A stretch of 64,000 bases of DNA from Panopea generosa (lineage: Eukaryota > Mollusca > Bivalvia > Adapedonta > Hiatellidae), in contig CM055897.1 of NCBI GenBank assembly GCA_029582155.1, positions 92,455,829 through 92,519,828 of the forward strand. The letters run 5' to 3'. Of the stretch, positions 46,412 to 60,336 are shown piece after piece (positions within the stretch are counted from its first letter, which is position 1; every line of letters begins with the position of its first letter). A program made the position numbers and the translations under genes. Under the pieces are notes generated by a model. It was not told the origin of the DNA, did not search any database, and saw nothing but the letters and a program-made list of their open reading frames with translations.

Positions 46412-48511
46412 ATTATTGAAGAAACATTCCAGATATGACATAAGTATTTGTTTAACAATATAATGTTGATACGAAGTCATTTAGTTTTTATTTATTTATT
46501 TATTTTTTGAAGAAAAAATAGTTTAACATTGTTATTGCTGCTTTCAAGTGGTATAAAATAGAACAGAACACCACAATGTTAAAAGGAAATTATTTAGTTC
46601 CTCACAGATAAAAGTATTCTATGTTTGTCAAAATATATCTTTTCCTTATTTAGAGATATAACTGAAAAAAAATAGACATTAGTGCCGTTTTACATCAGTT
46701 ACTATTGAATTTCTTCCATTTTTCATCAATTCACTTTCAACTTTTATTTAGATTATTTATGAAATGAGAATTACAAATTGTATTTTATTTATTTATATTG
46801 CTTAAATGAACATTTTTGTTCAAATTATACACTATCATGAGGTCTCAAGAATTAAAAAAGTATGAGCTTACTTCGATAAACGTATACAAAATTATTTATC
46901 TGAATCTGTTTTCATATGTTTCTGTAAAGTGTTATAATGCCTTTAATTTAAAATTGATCAATAATTAAAAGCTGATACTGACAAGTAAAGCAAAATCACA
47001 CTTGAATCAGTTGAGCTCAAAAAGTGGTATATCAGAAACAAAACTATAATTGGTATATCAGAAACAAAACTATAATTGGTATATCAGAAACACAACTAAA
47101 ATTGGTATATCAGAAACACAACTATAATTGTTAGTTAATACAATAAGGCAATAAACAGCTGTTGCTATATTCACTATAACTTGCATGGGTATAAATTTAA
47201 CCAATATTTTATATACAGATTTGAATACCAGTTTCGAACTTAAATTACAAAACAATAACTAAATGCGTATGTGTAATGAGAAAATAAAACAAATATTAAA
47301 CTTGACAGCTAAACAGAATGCTTTTTTCTTTATAAAATAAACAAAATTCTTAAATTCAATAAATATAATATAATATTCCATCTACAGTGACACAGTTGCT
47401 GACATTTCTATTGCAATGTTAATGTTTACGTAAATTATTGCAAATTAGAACACAATTTATGTTTATAGGTAAAAATCCCATTTCAGTGTAAAAATCGTGA
47501 TATAAACATTTCAATATTTATTACAGCCATTATTAATTACTGGCGAGTATATAAATAAAAAAAATAGCACAATACAAAGTATATAGCGACATATTACACA
47601 CTGTGATAACAGCTTTTGAAATTATACCGTACAAAATGATATTTGTGATATAAAAATTTCTATCCTTGCTATTCAATATGGACATAGTAAGCTAGTAAGA
47701 GTAAGAGTAAGAGATCAAACTATGGCAGTCCCTGACAAATCTCTATTCAAGTCTATTATGCGCTCATGTAAAAGTTTGTGATTCTTTATCTATCCAAAGT
47801 TCTTAGCATTCTAAACACATGGCCAACATCGGACGTGTTTAACTTCCGCTGAACCCAGTGACCAATCCGCGCGGCGCTCGTGTCACTGTTCTGTAACGGT
47901 TTTTACCATTGTGAGCCAGGACCGTTTCTACAATTTAGTAAGATTGTCACAAACTTTAAATTATCGTTATGACTATTAGCTTCTGTTGCCGATGTCTTTG
48001 CGATTACGTTATATGTCTCATTTTTATGATAAACTGTACTCTGTCAAAATAACACATTTTTGGCAATTCTTATATATACTATTAATAGGAAAATTAGAAG
48101 TGCGCTATTCTCGTTTGTTTCAATGAAATACTAGTTAAGCAATCGAAAAAAATATTAATGAAATGTGTTTATATACACAATATATTCAATGATGATGTTT
48201 TGCATATAAACTAATTGAATTATTATTATTTGAACAATGTTTCCTAAATGTAATAAAGGAAAGAAACATAATCATTGTAAGTTTTAATGCCATTTTCAAC
48301 ACATTACATGCTAACAATATGGACAGTATCTGATTTGTTGGTAAATGGATATCTTAGAATCATAGCAATGGTTAAAAATGGAGCGAACGTCTATCAACAA
48401 GTAGCAGATAACTCTTTTACAAAAACTCAGCTCGAATGTATAAACTCAGTGGAGAAGGGTGAGTTACGCCTTGTCAAACGGTATTGTTGTTCTGTTTCTG
48501 CTCCGGTATAA
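46412..48511. other. No gene recognised; includes a 26-bp repeat
   Basis: AT-rich. Four copies of TGGTATATCAGAAACAAAAC plus TATAAT lie at 47025-47129. GTAAGA repeats near 47694-47712. A 74-codon frame ends at 48511, just at the start of the 46-bp array, with no known motif. Confidence 0.5.
47025..47129. repeat. 26-bp tandem repeat, four copies
   Basis: The units start at 47025, 47051, 47077 and about 47103. The later copies carry CACAACT for AAAACT. Confidence 0.92.
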
Positions 48512-49415
48512 TGGACTGCTTCAAGTACACCTGCGTATACCGGAATGATAGGTATGTGGGAATACTTCAAGTGTACCTGCGTATACCGGAATGATTGGTA
48601 TATGGGAATACTTCAAGTATACCTGCGTATACCGGAATGATTGGTATGTGGGAATACTTCAAGTGTACCTGCGTATACCGGAATGATTGGTATGTGGGAA
48701 TACTTCAAGTGTACCTGCGTATATCGGAATGACTGGTATGTGGGAATACTTCAAGTGTACCTGCGTATAACGGAATGATTGATATGTGGGAATACTTCAA
48801 GTGTACCTACGTATACCGGAATGATTGGTATGTGGGGATACTTCAAGTGTATCTGCGTATATCGGAATGACTGGTATGTGGGAATACTTCAAGTGTACCT
48901 GCGTATACCGGAATGATTGGTATGTGGGAATACTTCAAGTGTACCTGCGTATACCGGAATGATTGGTATGTGGGAATACTTCAAGTGTACCTGCGTATAC
49001 CGGAATGATTGGTATGTGGAAATACTTCAAGTGTACCTGCGTATACCGGAATGATTGGTATGTGGGAATACTTCAAGTGTACCTGCGTATACCGGAATGA
49101 TTGGTATGTGGAAATACTTCAAGTATACCTGCGTATACCGGAATGATTGGTATGTGGGAATACTTCAAGTATACCTGCGTATACCGGAATGATTGGTATG
49201 TGGGAATACTTCAAGTGTACCTGCGTATACCGGAATGACTGGTATGTGGGAATACTTCAAGTGTACCTGCGTATACCGGAATGATTGGTATGTGGGAATA
49301 CTTCAAGTGTACCTGCGTATACCGGAATGATTGGTATGTGGGGATACTTCAAGTATATCTGCGTATATCGGAATGACTGGTATGTGGGAATACTTCAAGT
49401 GTACCTACGTATACT
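48512..49415. repeat. Minisatellite, 46-bp unit, about 20 copies
   Basis: The unit is ATGATTGGTATGTGGGAATA, then CTTCAAGTGTACCTGCGTAT and ACCGGA. The copies are highly homogeneous. The variant pair GGGGATACTTCAAG..ATATCGGAATGACTGG appears twice, near 48834 and 49340, about 506 bp (eleven units) apart, which implies an eleven-unit block duplication. Confidence 0.96.
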
Positions 49416-49759
49416 TTACACTACATATACACGTGTACTTGTTTTATGATATTACGACAGGGAAGAGCGAGGTTTGTATAAACTCCTTACTTTGATGCTG
49501 ACAGTTTAAAAGCGTTGCCTCCTATTGGCAACTATTCTGTTATGTAATTTATTCATTTGACATAACACTTTCCTATTCCTGACATAATGTTTTTGACTGC
49601 TCTGAGGTTCCCAAACGAAATTACAGCATACGTGAAACAATTAACAAATACATACATATATATACTACATAGTATAAGCCTTTAATTAAATTATATGACT
49701 TTGAGTAACTGAGCATACATGTAAAGTAGAAATACGAATACATTCATGTCTAACGACAA
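49416..49759. other. No feature recognised
   Basis: Short spacer with a TA-rich part at about 49655-49670. Confidence 0.3.
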
Positions 49760-49980
49760 GGGTCCTCCGTCGACGAGTGGTCTAAGACGTCGTCTCAGTA
49801 TCACTTACCTGTCACCACTGAAGTCGTAGGCTCAAGTCCCGCTTGCTCCAAAATCTTTATGTGAGAAAATTTGCAAATTACTTGTGGAAGGACGATGGTG
49901 CTACTCAAATTTATTTTTATATCTTCCTTGACCTATACAACTGGATATGCGTTAAACCCTGTTGAAATTGTCTAACAACG
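49760..49980 (+). mobile_element. tRNA-derived SINE with a Leu/Ser-type head
   Basis: The head at about 49760-49850 has GACGAGTGGTCTAAGACG (A-box of class-II tRNAs) and GGCTCAAGTCCCG (B-box). The spacing is long enough for an extra variable arm. The body includes GTGGAAGGACGATGGTGCTA, and a LINE-like end CTGGATATGCGTTAAACCC lies at 49942-49960. The acceptor arm does not pair, so it is not a tRNA gene. Confidence 0.62.
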
Positions 49981-50045
49981 CATTCAAGTACAATGCGTTG
50001 ACTTGATAGACGTTAATCACATCAACATAACTTCGAACATTGAGA

Positions 50046-50190
50046 AAAACATGCTCTGACTGGACAACCATGGTTTAACAAAAAAAAAAATGCCTTGACT
50101 GGATCACTACTATTTAACATAAAACATGCATTGACTAGACCACCACTGTTTAACAAAAAACATGTCTTGACTGGACCACCATTATTTTAA
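50046..50190. repeat. Short tandem repeat, ~36-44-bp unit, four copies
   Basis: The units share AACATG..TTGACTGGACCACCA and TTTAAC, with variable A runs between them. Confidence 0.8.
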
Positions 50191-52271
50191 ATATGAAACC
50201 AACCTTCTTATGTCGTATTATCGTTAAACGATAATATTTTAAATTTAATAATTGCAGGAGCAAATACTACGGAATAATGGAAATCAGTTTTAAAACATGA
50301 AACAATTATTTTTGAAAACGATTTAAAAGTGATAAAAGAAATAACACATACAGACAAAGATTGTCCAGCGGTATAAAATATCATATATATGCTCGTATAA
50401 CGTCTGGACATACTCATCAGACAAACCTGAAACCAAAGAAGTAGCCACATGAGGTTAACTAAATTGATTGACAATTTGCATATATGGCATTATAAGCAGT
50501 AGTTGATATATTTCAATAAACAAAAGTAATATCTTCAGACAATGTCAATACTTTGGATGCTTTTTAATGGTTTCCACATATACCGTGATATAATTACTGT
50601 CTTCTTTACTTTACTATGTCTTGCCATTTGGAATCTCATTCAGTGTCACTCGAAAATATAGTTCCAATTAAGCCGGTGATAAGGGCATGTGATATTACTT
50701 ATTGCTTTACACTATCATGCACAAAATCGAATCTGTTATTGTATTTTCTTGATTGCACAGCATATTTATCCAATTCTCAGATATTTGTTAAAATCTACAA
50801 GAGCTTGAAACCATCATATTATTTGCGCTTTCTTTGACATTTTTCTAATGTAATATTAACCGTAGTTATTAAGAAATAAAACTTGGACAAATGTCAACAA
50901 ATGCAAGAATTCAGATAAAATGTAAAGTACCATATTTTATGATTTAGACAGGTATATAAATAATTAATTCGACATGAAGATATTTTCCCCGTTCATTATA
51001 TAAACTGAATGCTGATAATTAATAAAGACAAACCGATAAGTGCATATATGTCCCTGGGTAGAAACTTTGTAGCGGTGAATATATTGGACTTTGTATAAAA
51101 AAATGTCAACGTGAGTAAATGTTATTATATATGATATCGTACTATAGGGCCGAACGTAAATGCCCTCATATAATAAATTGATGGTGATTTACTAATATTT
51201 TTTATGTTTTATTTCAGCAACTGAGATAAATTGTTAATTACATGTTATGCTTCTCAAACGTGAATTTAGTAATTAACGGAAATTGAGTGCAATTTCATTT
51301 TTTTCCATTTTAATTGACATGACATGTGAGATGGTTTATTTGAAAATAATAACAAGCGTGGCTGTAGGTTGTAGATAAAAGTAATTGATTTAAATGATTG
51401 TTTTGTTTTGACAATCAGCCTAAGGAAAATATCATATCAAAGACCCGTATTACTGTTTAGATTTAGTATGTATGTTTAGATTTTTTTCTATATATATCTC
51501 GGATGTATATTCTCATAGATTCAATTTTAGTATCATATTTCCTAAAAAATATTCTCCTTCTGTTTTAAGCAGGTTTAGTCAAAGCTCTGGTGTTGTTGGA
51601 CAGGTTTATGTTGTGCAGATCCCATTAATTGTGTTACTGTCATTCTAACCATGCAAACGATTGGCATTAATTGCCATACTATTTGGTTACCAGTTTTTTT
51701 AAATTTAATTTTCGCTGGCGTTTCCCTGGTAAGGTAAGTGAAAGCGAAGTCACTAAGAACTAACACAGAACGTCAAATATATACCGTAATTTGTTTCCAT
51801 AGGCACTACAAGTGTACTCTTGGCAACATAAAACGAATAATATTAATTTTACTAATTTAATCTAACAAAACAATCATCCAACTAATGTCTCTGTCTTAAG
51901 TATTTACAAAAGACATAAAGCAACTGATTTAATTGTTAAACGCAATTTTGTCTAAACGTGTGTTAATGGGAAAACATACACCATGAATCAACCAGACTTC
52001 AAAAATCTAATTAACTTTATCCTCTTTTACGGAATATGCTATAGAGCCCTCAAAGAATCAAGCTACTTGCACACACCGGGAATTGGCCATTATATTTAAG
52101 TCTGCATGTCATACTGCATATCTAGAGTTGTATAATTGTCAAAAACAAAATCGTATTCTTACATCCCAAATCTATCTTACAATGGCACAAAGTACAATGT
52201 TTTACCCGTCACCGACGTCAACGGTGCTGCTAATTTAGACTGATTTCGCGACTAGTAACATACATGAAAAA
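50191..52271. other. No gene recognised
   Basis: About 2 kb of AT-rich DNA. Frames at 50208-50474, 50616-50837 and 51575-51766 show no motif. No transposon protein was seen. Confidence 0.4.
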
Positions 52272-53046
52272 TACCTAAACATACTTTCATACATTCTTAC
52301 TTTAGAACGCAACACCTAAACACACTTTCATACACTCTAACTTTAGAACGAAACACCTAAAAATACTTTCATACATCCTAACTTTAGAACGCAACACCTA
52401 AACATATTTTCATACACTCTAACTTTAGAACGCAACACCTAAACATACTTTCATACACTCTAACTTTAGAACGCAACACCTAAAAATACTTTCATACACT
52501 TTAACTTTAGAACGCACCACTTAAACATACTTTCATACACTCTTACTTTAGATCGCAACACTTAAACATACTTCCATACACTCTTACTTTAGAACGCAAC
52601 ACCTAAACGTACTTTCATACACTCTAACTTTAAAACGCAACACTTAAACATACTTTCATACACTATAACGCTAGAACGCAATACTTAAACATACTTTTAT
52701 TCACTCTAACTTTAAAACGCATCACTTAAACATACTTCCACACACTTTTATTTTAGAACGCAACACCTAAACATACTTTTATACACTCTCTAACTTTAAA
52801 ACGCAACACTTAAATATACTTCCACACACTTTTATTTTAGAACGCAACACCTAAACATACTTTCATACACTCTTACATTAGAACGCAACACCTAAACATA
52901 CTTTCACCTAAACATACTTTCATACACTCTAACTTTAGAACGCAACACCTTAACATACTTTCATAAATTCTTACTTTAGAACGCAACACCTAAACATACT
53001 TTCACACACTCTTATCTAGGAACGCAACACCTAAACATACTTTCAA
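52272..53046. repeat. Minisatellite, 41-bp unit, about 19 copies
   Basis: The unit is ACATACTTTCATACACTCTA, then ACTTTAGAACGCAACACCTA plus A. There are many single substitutions. One truncated double (CTTTCACCTAAACATACTTTC) lies near 52905. Confidence 0.95.
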
Positions 53047-56000
53047 GTCAAACTGTTTATTTACCTAGAACTCAAATTCCATACATTAAAATAACATATC
53101 ATAGTTTCAATATTGTAGCTAGAGCTAATTCTACATTTTGATGCAGGCACAATGAATTACAATGTTTCAATTAATAAAAATTTCGATTCTTAAACTCAGA
53201 TTCAAATTTGAAATCGTGATTATCGTAAAATCTATTGAAAAACACGCTTCGATTTAAATATGGTATTCTGATTTTTAACATTATTAAACGTCATTAAAAT
53301 TAAATATTGTGGCAAAGAAATATAATACAGTCCTTGTTAAAATGTTTTGATGAAGATTGCAAACTTCGAAGCTGTGTCTGTATTTCAGACTTAATTCCAG
53401 TAGATATATCAAAATATTTAAGACGCTTATCTAAAACAAATCAATGCAAAATTTTCACAAAAGTTTAAAGAGTTGATATAAAATCTGGCGAGTATATTCT
53501 ACAAGCACCACAGGCTCGCTGCTGTTCTACAAGACTACAGGTTTTTGTTGATTGAATCTTACCTTAACCCTTTACTTCATATAGACACCTTCGGACACCT
53601 CTAATATTGACGCCTTTGGACATTCTACTATAGAAGGCTTTTGAATTATTGAGTGAATTATGTTTATATTAACTGACAGAGTGGAAAACAGTGCAGGAAG
53701 AGTTCAGATTGCTCGCACTGTTTTCAAAGGCTTTATGTGATTGGTATCTATGGAATAAAGGGTTAATATAACTGTCGTTAAAATAGCTATTTTCGTAATG
53801 TATGTTTACTTCATATAGGAAAACCTCGTAAATATATTTGCATTTAATTTACTTTCTGTATGTTTTGTCAAATAAGAACGTTTATATTCATATAAGTTAC
53901 GTTTGTATATTTTATAGTTCGTTATTTGTTTTGCACATATGCCTATCAAAATACACTTTCCGTCTACTTGTTGTAATTATTTCAACTGCAAAGAGATAAA
54001 TGCTGATTATGTTTTATTTTTTATTTTTTGTTTTGTTTTTGTTTTTATTTCGATAGATATCTTTGGTGCAGCATTTGGATTCTGAGAAATGTTTATGCGC
54101 AGCATTTTTTATGAGAGATATCTTTAGTGCGGCGTTTTTATGAGATTGCTTTTAGTACAGCACTTTTGATTCTGAGAGGTGTTTTAGTACAACATTTTGG
54201 ATTTCGAGAGATGTCTTTAGTTTTCGCTAAAAGTGTTTAACAGTACATCAAACGTAAAACAAACATCTAATATCATGAACTTAATATACAATTCATGAAA
54301 TGCAAAATTTCTACAAAAGAATTTTCTTTTTTTGCAAATCAATTGACATTTCTAAATGTGGATAATCAATTTCATTGGCTGAGAAAAAAAAACGAAATAG
54401 GGGACACGTTTTGCTACTTTAAAAAATATTCAAAGGTAAGTACTGTTCGGTAAATTATGCGAAGTGTGGTATGTCCACCATTTACTTGAAGTTAAATCAT
54501 TAAATCATAAGAAATCGTAATATCCAATATGACCGTTTATGGATATGCGTCAATAAATTCAAGCAAAACTGAGATGTAAAATATTTGCAAATATCTTAAA
54601 GAAGAAAAATGGTTCAACTTTTTATTCATAGTTTTTGCTCAAATTGTCTTCCCCTATTATAAAACTGCATGTCACAAATAACATGTGATGTGTTTAAAAA
54701 CTAATCTTAGCTCCACTTAAAAAGGAACGAAAACAGACAACATACGTCGGTACTTTTACAAACATCGACACTTTTGCTACTTCAAAATAAAATTTGTAAA
54801 TACAGGTATACTCTATATTATTATAGATATTCAACGTTTAATTAAGATCAGTATGTTTTGATAACGTTTCTGGCATTATTCCTGATAATTAGTGTTCACG
54901 ATTTTACCTAACTGTTTTTGTGGGCGTTCACTCGATAACAGCTAACTGACTTTTTTATTCGCATAGTTTTACATAAATAGTTTACAATTTCAGCTAAAAA
55001 TGCTGAAGTAAGGTATGGGCAGTTTATACTAGTATATCTTTTCACACTAACGAACTTATGGGAGAGATAATAAATTAATTATTAAAAATTAATTAATACA
55101 CCCAAACAATACTGAATTCTTTAAATTTATTTTAAAAAAACCCCGAGCGCTTTCAGAATATATATTATTCTTTCTTCAGGGGATGAAATGAAAATATATA
55201 GCTTTGTTAATAACGCTGTGCTAGTCACATTGTAAAACTTCAAATAATGCTCATAGAATCCGTTATAAGAGACGCAACTATGTTCTCTGAAGTAATTCGT
55301 ATTTTTTGTTGTCATTACATTGCCCATAATGTGTTCTTATTTATTTGATATCTAAACCAATGTCGTCTGCAGTAAATGACTTAACGAGTATAAATGAATA
55401 TATGTTCAATCCTGCAGCAGATCATATCTACTTCACTTAGACAACAAAGAAGTAGTTGCTTTGAATCACCATTTTTCATTTACTGATGTGCAATAGACGA
55501 AACACGTGAAATGGTGGGTGTAAATTAAATACCTTGGTGATATAACACACAAGTTTTATGTTCTTTTAAACATATACGTTATTTCACATGAATCAAAAAT
55601 GGATAATTTCAAACCAATGATAAAATAAGAATATACATATCCATCACGATACATAGCATTAACGCGACAATCATCACTTAAAACAAAAGAATATGATTAG
55701 AATGATTCGAACAATGATAATTAAAAGATGCAATTAATGGTGACAATGTTTACAAACTTGAATATGTTACATTCCATTACACAGTTGCTCCCCACTTTCC
55801 AGTGACGAAATGACATTTCTTACATGAAAAAATAATCTTATATAATTTGGTTCGGAATATTTTTTAAAAATAGTTATGAATGTGATTTCGTGGTTATATA
55901 CACCAATAAGACAAACAAGACGTAACCTTGCATATAGTTTGGTTATATGGATTACATAAAAGGTTTCTTGTTGCTATGGGCACTCGTACTATTTGTTTCC

Positions 56001-56092
56001 TTCTCTTTTAATTTCTCTTACTTTCACTGTCACTTTCTGGTGTTAGATATTGATAGTTGCAACGCTAAAATAAATAAAATCGTGTTTTTTAA
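53047..56092. other. No gene recognised; weak repeats and a ribozyme-like motif
   Basis: Positions 54055-54223 hold about four loose copies of GAGA[T/G]ATCTTTAGTGC-GCATTTTTGATT. On the minus strand, 55185-55140 reads CCCCTGAAGAAAGAATAATA, a hairpin, then CTGAAAGCGCTCGGGG. At 55477-55520 CACCATTT and AAATGGTG bracket ACTGATG..GACGAAACACG. Both are reminiscent of Penelope-type ends. No protein evidence accompanies them. Confidence 0.35.
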
Positions 56093-59000
56093 ATGAATGT
56101 TAAAATATGCACATTTAATCTAAAAGGTTTAAGTGATGCATCAAAACGAAAACAACTATTTCACTGGCCCAAGATAAATAAATAATCTATCTGCCTCCTA
56201 CAAGAATTACATTGTCAGGAGTTGACTAATAATACTTAGGGGAAGGAATGGGGAGGATATATATTTTTAAGTGGGAACAGTAGTAACAACACCGGTGTGG
56301 GCATCCTTATTGACTCAAACTTTACTGATTCAGTTCAAGAAAACAACGACATCATTGACAGTCGAATGCAATCATCAAAAGTATTAATTAATGATACAGA
56401 GTATGGGTTTTTAAATATTTATACACCAAATAATTTGACAGATAAATATAATTTTCTAAAGAAAATAGAAGACTTTATAATAACAAACAACAGTGAAACC
56501 TTAATAGTGGGTGAGGATTTTAACACAGTAATAAATGTAGATCTAGATAAAAAACATGGTAATTTAAACAATAATTAAATAAATAGGGACACAATAAATG
56601 ATATATACTACAAAATAATGAAATGAATGACATATGGAGAATATTAAATCCAAACATTAAACATAATACGTGGCATTCAAACACTAAACCAAAAATATTC
56701 CAAAGGCTTGATTATTTTCTAGTTTCAAATAATCTTGTGAATACTATAGCTGATTGTCAAATTAAAACAGGTTTTCGATCTGATCATTCTATTGTTTATT
56801 TTAAGCTGACTACTGAAAAACATGATCGTGGACCAGGATATTTTAAACTTAATAATAGTGTCATACTAGATAAAGGATCTCAAGACAAAATCAAACAATC
56901 TATAGAACAAATAGAGGACTTAAATGAAGAAGCAAATCCTAATATTTAATTGCAAATTATGAAAGGTACAATCAGAAATGAGTCAATCAAATACACAGAT
57001 TTAAAAAAAAGGAATACTTTAAAAAAAGAAATCGAATTAAAAAATAATATAGATAATTTAAAAAAAGAACTATCAGACAATCCCAATAATGAAACTCTAA
57101 TAAGTTATATAAACAATAAGAAAACTGAATTAAACAAAATTATTGAAGAACAAACTAATGGAATTATTCTAAGGGCTAAAGCAGAATGGGTTGAAAGGGC
57201 CGAAAAAAATACTAAATATTTCAGTAATCTAGAAAGAAAAAGATCCGAGAGTAAAATTATAAATCAACTTATCAAAAATAAAACACTGAGAAATAACAAA
57301 ATCTGAAGATATTTTAAATGAAACTAAACAATGCTTTAAAACTTTATGTAGTAAAGCAAATACAGTTTTAAACGACCATGAAGATGATTTTTTTCAATTG
57401 ATAGGAATTCTGTTTTAAATGATCAACAAAAGCAAGTATGTGAAGGTATATTAAATGAAGAATAAGCATTAGCTCTAAAAGACATGAAAAATGGAAATTC
57501 CCCCGGAGTCAGATGAACTAACAATTGCGTTTTATAAAATATTCTGGAACACATTCAAAAAATATTACGTGAATGCTATCAACTACTCATACGAAAATGG
57601 TAAATTAACAGAAATGCAAAAAGCAAAACTCTGATAACAAAAAAAGACAAAGTTTTGAAGCAATTGAATAACTTGCGACCAATTAGTATATTAAATATAG
57701 ATTATAAGATCACAACAAAAGCAATAGCTAACAGAATGAAAAAGGTTTGAAACACAATTATAAATAACAGTCAAACGAGGTTTTTAAAAGGACGCTATAT
57801 TGGTGAAAACATACGTACCATTTTTGAAGAGATTGAAAGTTTAAATGATGAAAACAAACCTGGTTTAATCCTTTTTGCCGATTTTGAAAAAGCTTTCGGC
57901 AGTATTGACCATTATATATCTTTAAAGTGCTTAAATATTTTAATTTTGCAAATTCTTTTATCAGTTAGATTAAAATGTTTTATAATGATGAACGAAGTTG
58001 TGTAATAAATAATGGACACATGTCAGAATTCTTTAAACTAGAAAGGGGAGTAAGACAAGAATGTCCATAATTGCTATATCTGTTTATTTTAGCTATTGAA
58101 GTTTTATATAAATATGTTGAAAACGATGCTAATATTAAAGGCATAACCATATACGACAGAAAGATTAAAAACACTGCTTTTGCAGATGATGCCACCTTTA
58201 TGCTGGATGGAACAAAAATACTTTTACAAATAAATTCAGTAACCTATTAGGTCTTAAACTTAATTCAGAATCTAGTAAATCAATAATTTTACGTTCAGAG
58301 GCTTTAAAAAACTCAAATTAACCTTTTTATACCAAAACAAATTTCATATGGACATCTGACAGTACAGTTACCCTGGGAATCACATTTATAAATAAAAACA
58401 ACTATATCATAAATAAACCAATTTTGTAATTGCCTAAATCGACGGAAGAAGTGTAATTTGTCTATAATTGGAAAAATTGTAGTGATTAAAACATTTGCAT
58501 TACCAAAACTGATATATCTGCTAACCGTAATAGAAAATCATCAATCAAATATTTTGATTTAATAAATAAGAGCATGTACAACTTTTTATGGGATAATAAA
58601 CCGGATAAACTTAACAGAAAAATAATTCTACAAAACTACGAAAATGGGGAGTTGAAAATGATAGATTTGCAATTATTTATTAAATCGATTAAAGCCGGGT
58701 GGGTCAAACGTTTTTAAATTATCAAAATAAACGGGACTGGAAAAACATATACTTAAAACAGTTAGATAAAGGACGATTTATATTTGAATGTAAAATCACG
58801 GGGATAGACCTTAACAATACAACTCAAATAACGCCTAAGTTTTGATCATACATAGTATCACGATAATAAATGGGAACAAGAAATAAATAACATAAACTGG
58901 AAAACTGTTCATAATATACTTATCAAATATTTAATAAATACAAAATTTAAGGCGTTTCAATATAAATATTTGATGAGAATAATCCCAAACAACAAATTTC

Positions 59001-59600
59001 TGTTTAAATGTAATATTAATAACACAAGTTTGTGTGTTTTTGCAAAGAATCATATAAACACTTGTTTTGGGAATGTCACATTTTCGAGAAGTTTTTGGAC
59101 AGAAATTCAAATGTTTTTAAATAAAAAACAAATACACATTCATTTGATAAATTCAATGAACTCTTTCGGATATATGGACCAGAGCATATGGACCATATAT
59201 ATTGATATACGCAAAATACTTTTTTTTTAAAACCAAATATGCAAACACAATACCGAATTTTAAAATGTTTAAAAAATATTTAAAATAGCATGAAAACCTT
59301 TGAAGATTAATTGTACTGACAAAAGACAAAATTAAACAACGAATAAACTGCAACTTTTCTAATAAAAAACAAAATTATTTTCTATAAAGTAACCGTGTGG
59401 AGTAATTTACCTTTCTTTCTAAAAAGAATCTTCTTCTTCACTTTCTTTTTATCTCTTCTCTCCGACCTATTCTGTCAAAATCCTAAACTTTATTTCTGAT
59501 ATTACGTTCATAAACAAATATATATGAAGAATATAAATTGCATTATGTATGCAATAATAAATTGTATGTGAATGGACTATGAAAATAAAAAAAAGAAAAA
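56093..59600 (+). pseudogene. Tx1/L1-type LINE ORF2, decayed, with 3' end
   Basis: ATG at 56093 starts an APE endonuclease in one frame to 56575: MNVKICTFNLKGLSD, LLQELHCQEL, GVGILIDSNF and LIVGEDFNTV, with three in-frame stops on the way. Next come RLDYFLVSNNL and FRSDHSIVYFKL with SDH (56623-56949), then RGPGYFKLNNSV and WVERAEKNTKYFSNLE (to 57306). These phrases are typical of Tx1/L1-clade linkers. Reverse-transcriptase pieces follow: NLRPISILNIDYKI (about 57670), LFADFEKAF (about 57870; motif A) and AFADDATF (58176-58199; motif C, with intact Asp pair). A C-terminal zinc-knuckle-like FKCNINNTSLCVF is near 58993. The element ends in AAATAAAAAAAAG at about 59584. ORF1 is absent, so the copy is 5'-truncated near 56090. 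Frequent stops and frameshifts make it non-functional. Confidence 0.78.
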
Positions 59601-60299
59601 CATTACTTTTTATTTTACCACACGAATGTAGTTAAGAGCATATAAGGAAAACGTTTTCAGAAATCTAAGATGTATCACTGTACGATTTTAAAGAGAAACC
59701 GAGACTAGTCAGCATATAAATTATTGTGTGCATTACACGAGATGAGCAGATATATTCCTGCTATAGAAAAACACTTTAAACTTTTCTATGGTGAAATTTA
59801 TTTTTCGAGTTAACGATCTTGACCTTGTTTTATATAGAAAAAATAACAAAATGCAACTATGAAGCCAGACCGGCCAGTGATGGGGTGAAACTTATAGTAG
59901 AAAACATTTGATACATTTACACATTTTAATAAACATATTTCTCCACCACATCGATCAATATAATCGTTTCAGTGTAAGACACATATAAGTGTATTGATAG
60001 TAACAAAATTATCTAATGTTTGTAGTTTAATAGTTGTTGTTTGTCAATATTACTGTAGTTCAACATGAATAGTATATGTTCTTCGATAGTTTCACATTAT
60101 AGTTGATAATTTTTCTTTAAATGTATTTCTTCCTTGTTTGGCTTCTTGGGTATTTAGCTTCTCATTAACGTTAATCCAGTTCTTATAAGTGTAGTTAATC
60201 CAATATGAATATTACACTGTAATCCTAGTAGTTAAAGCCAACTGTAGAATACACTTTAAATCCAATGTATGTAACACTTATAGTAATCCAGTATGGATA

Positions 60300-60336
<37 letters not shown>

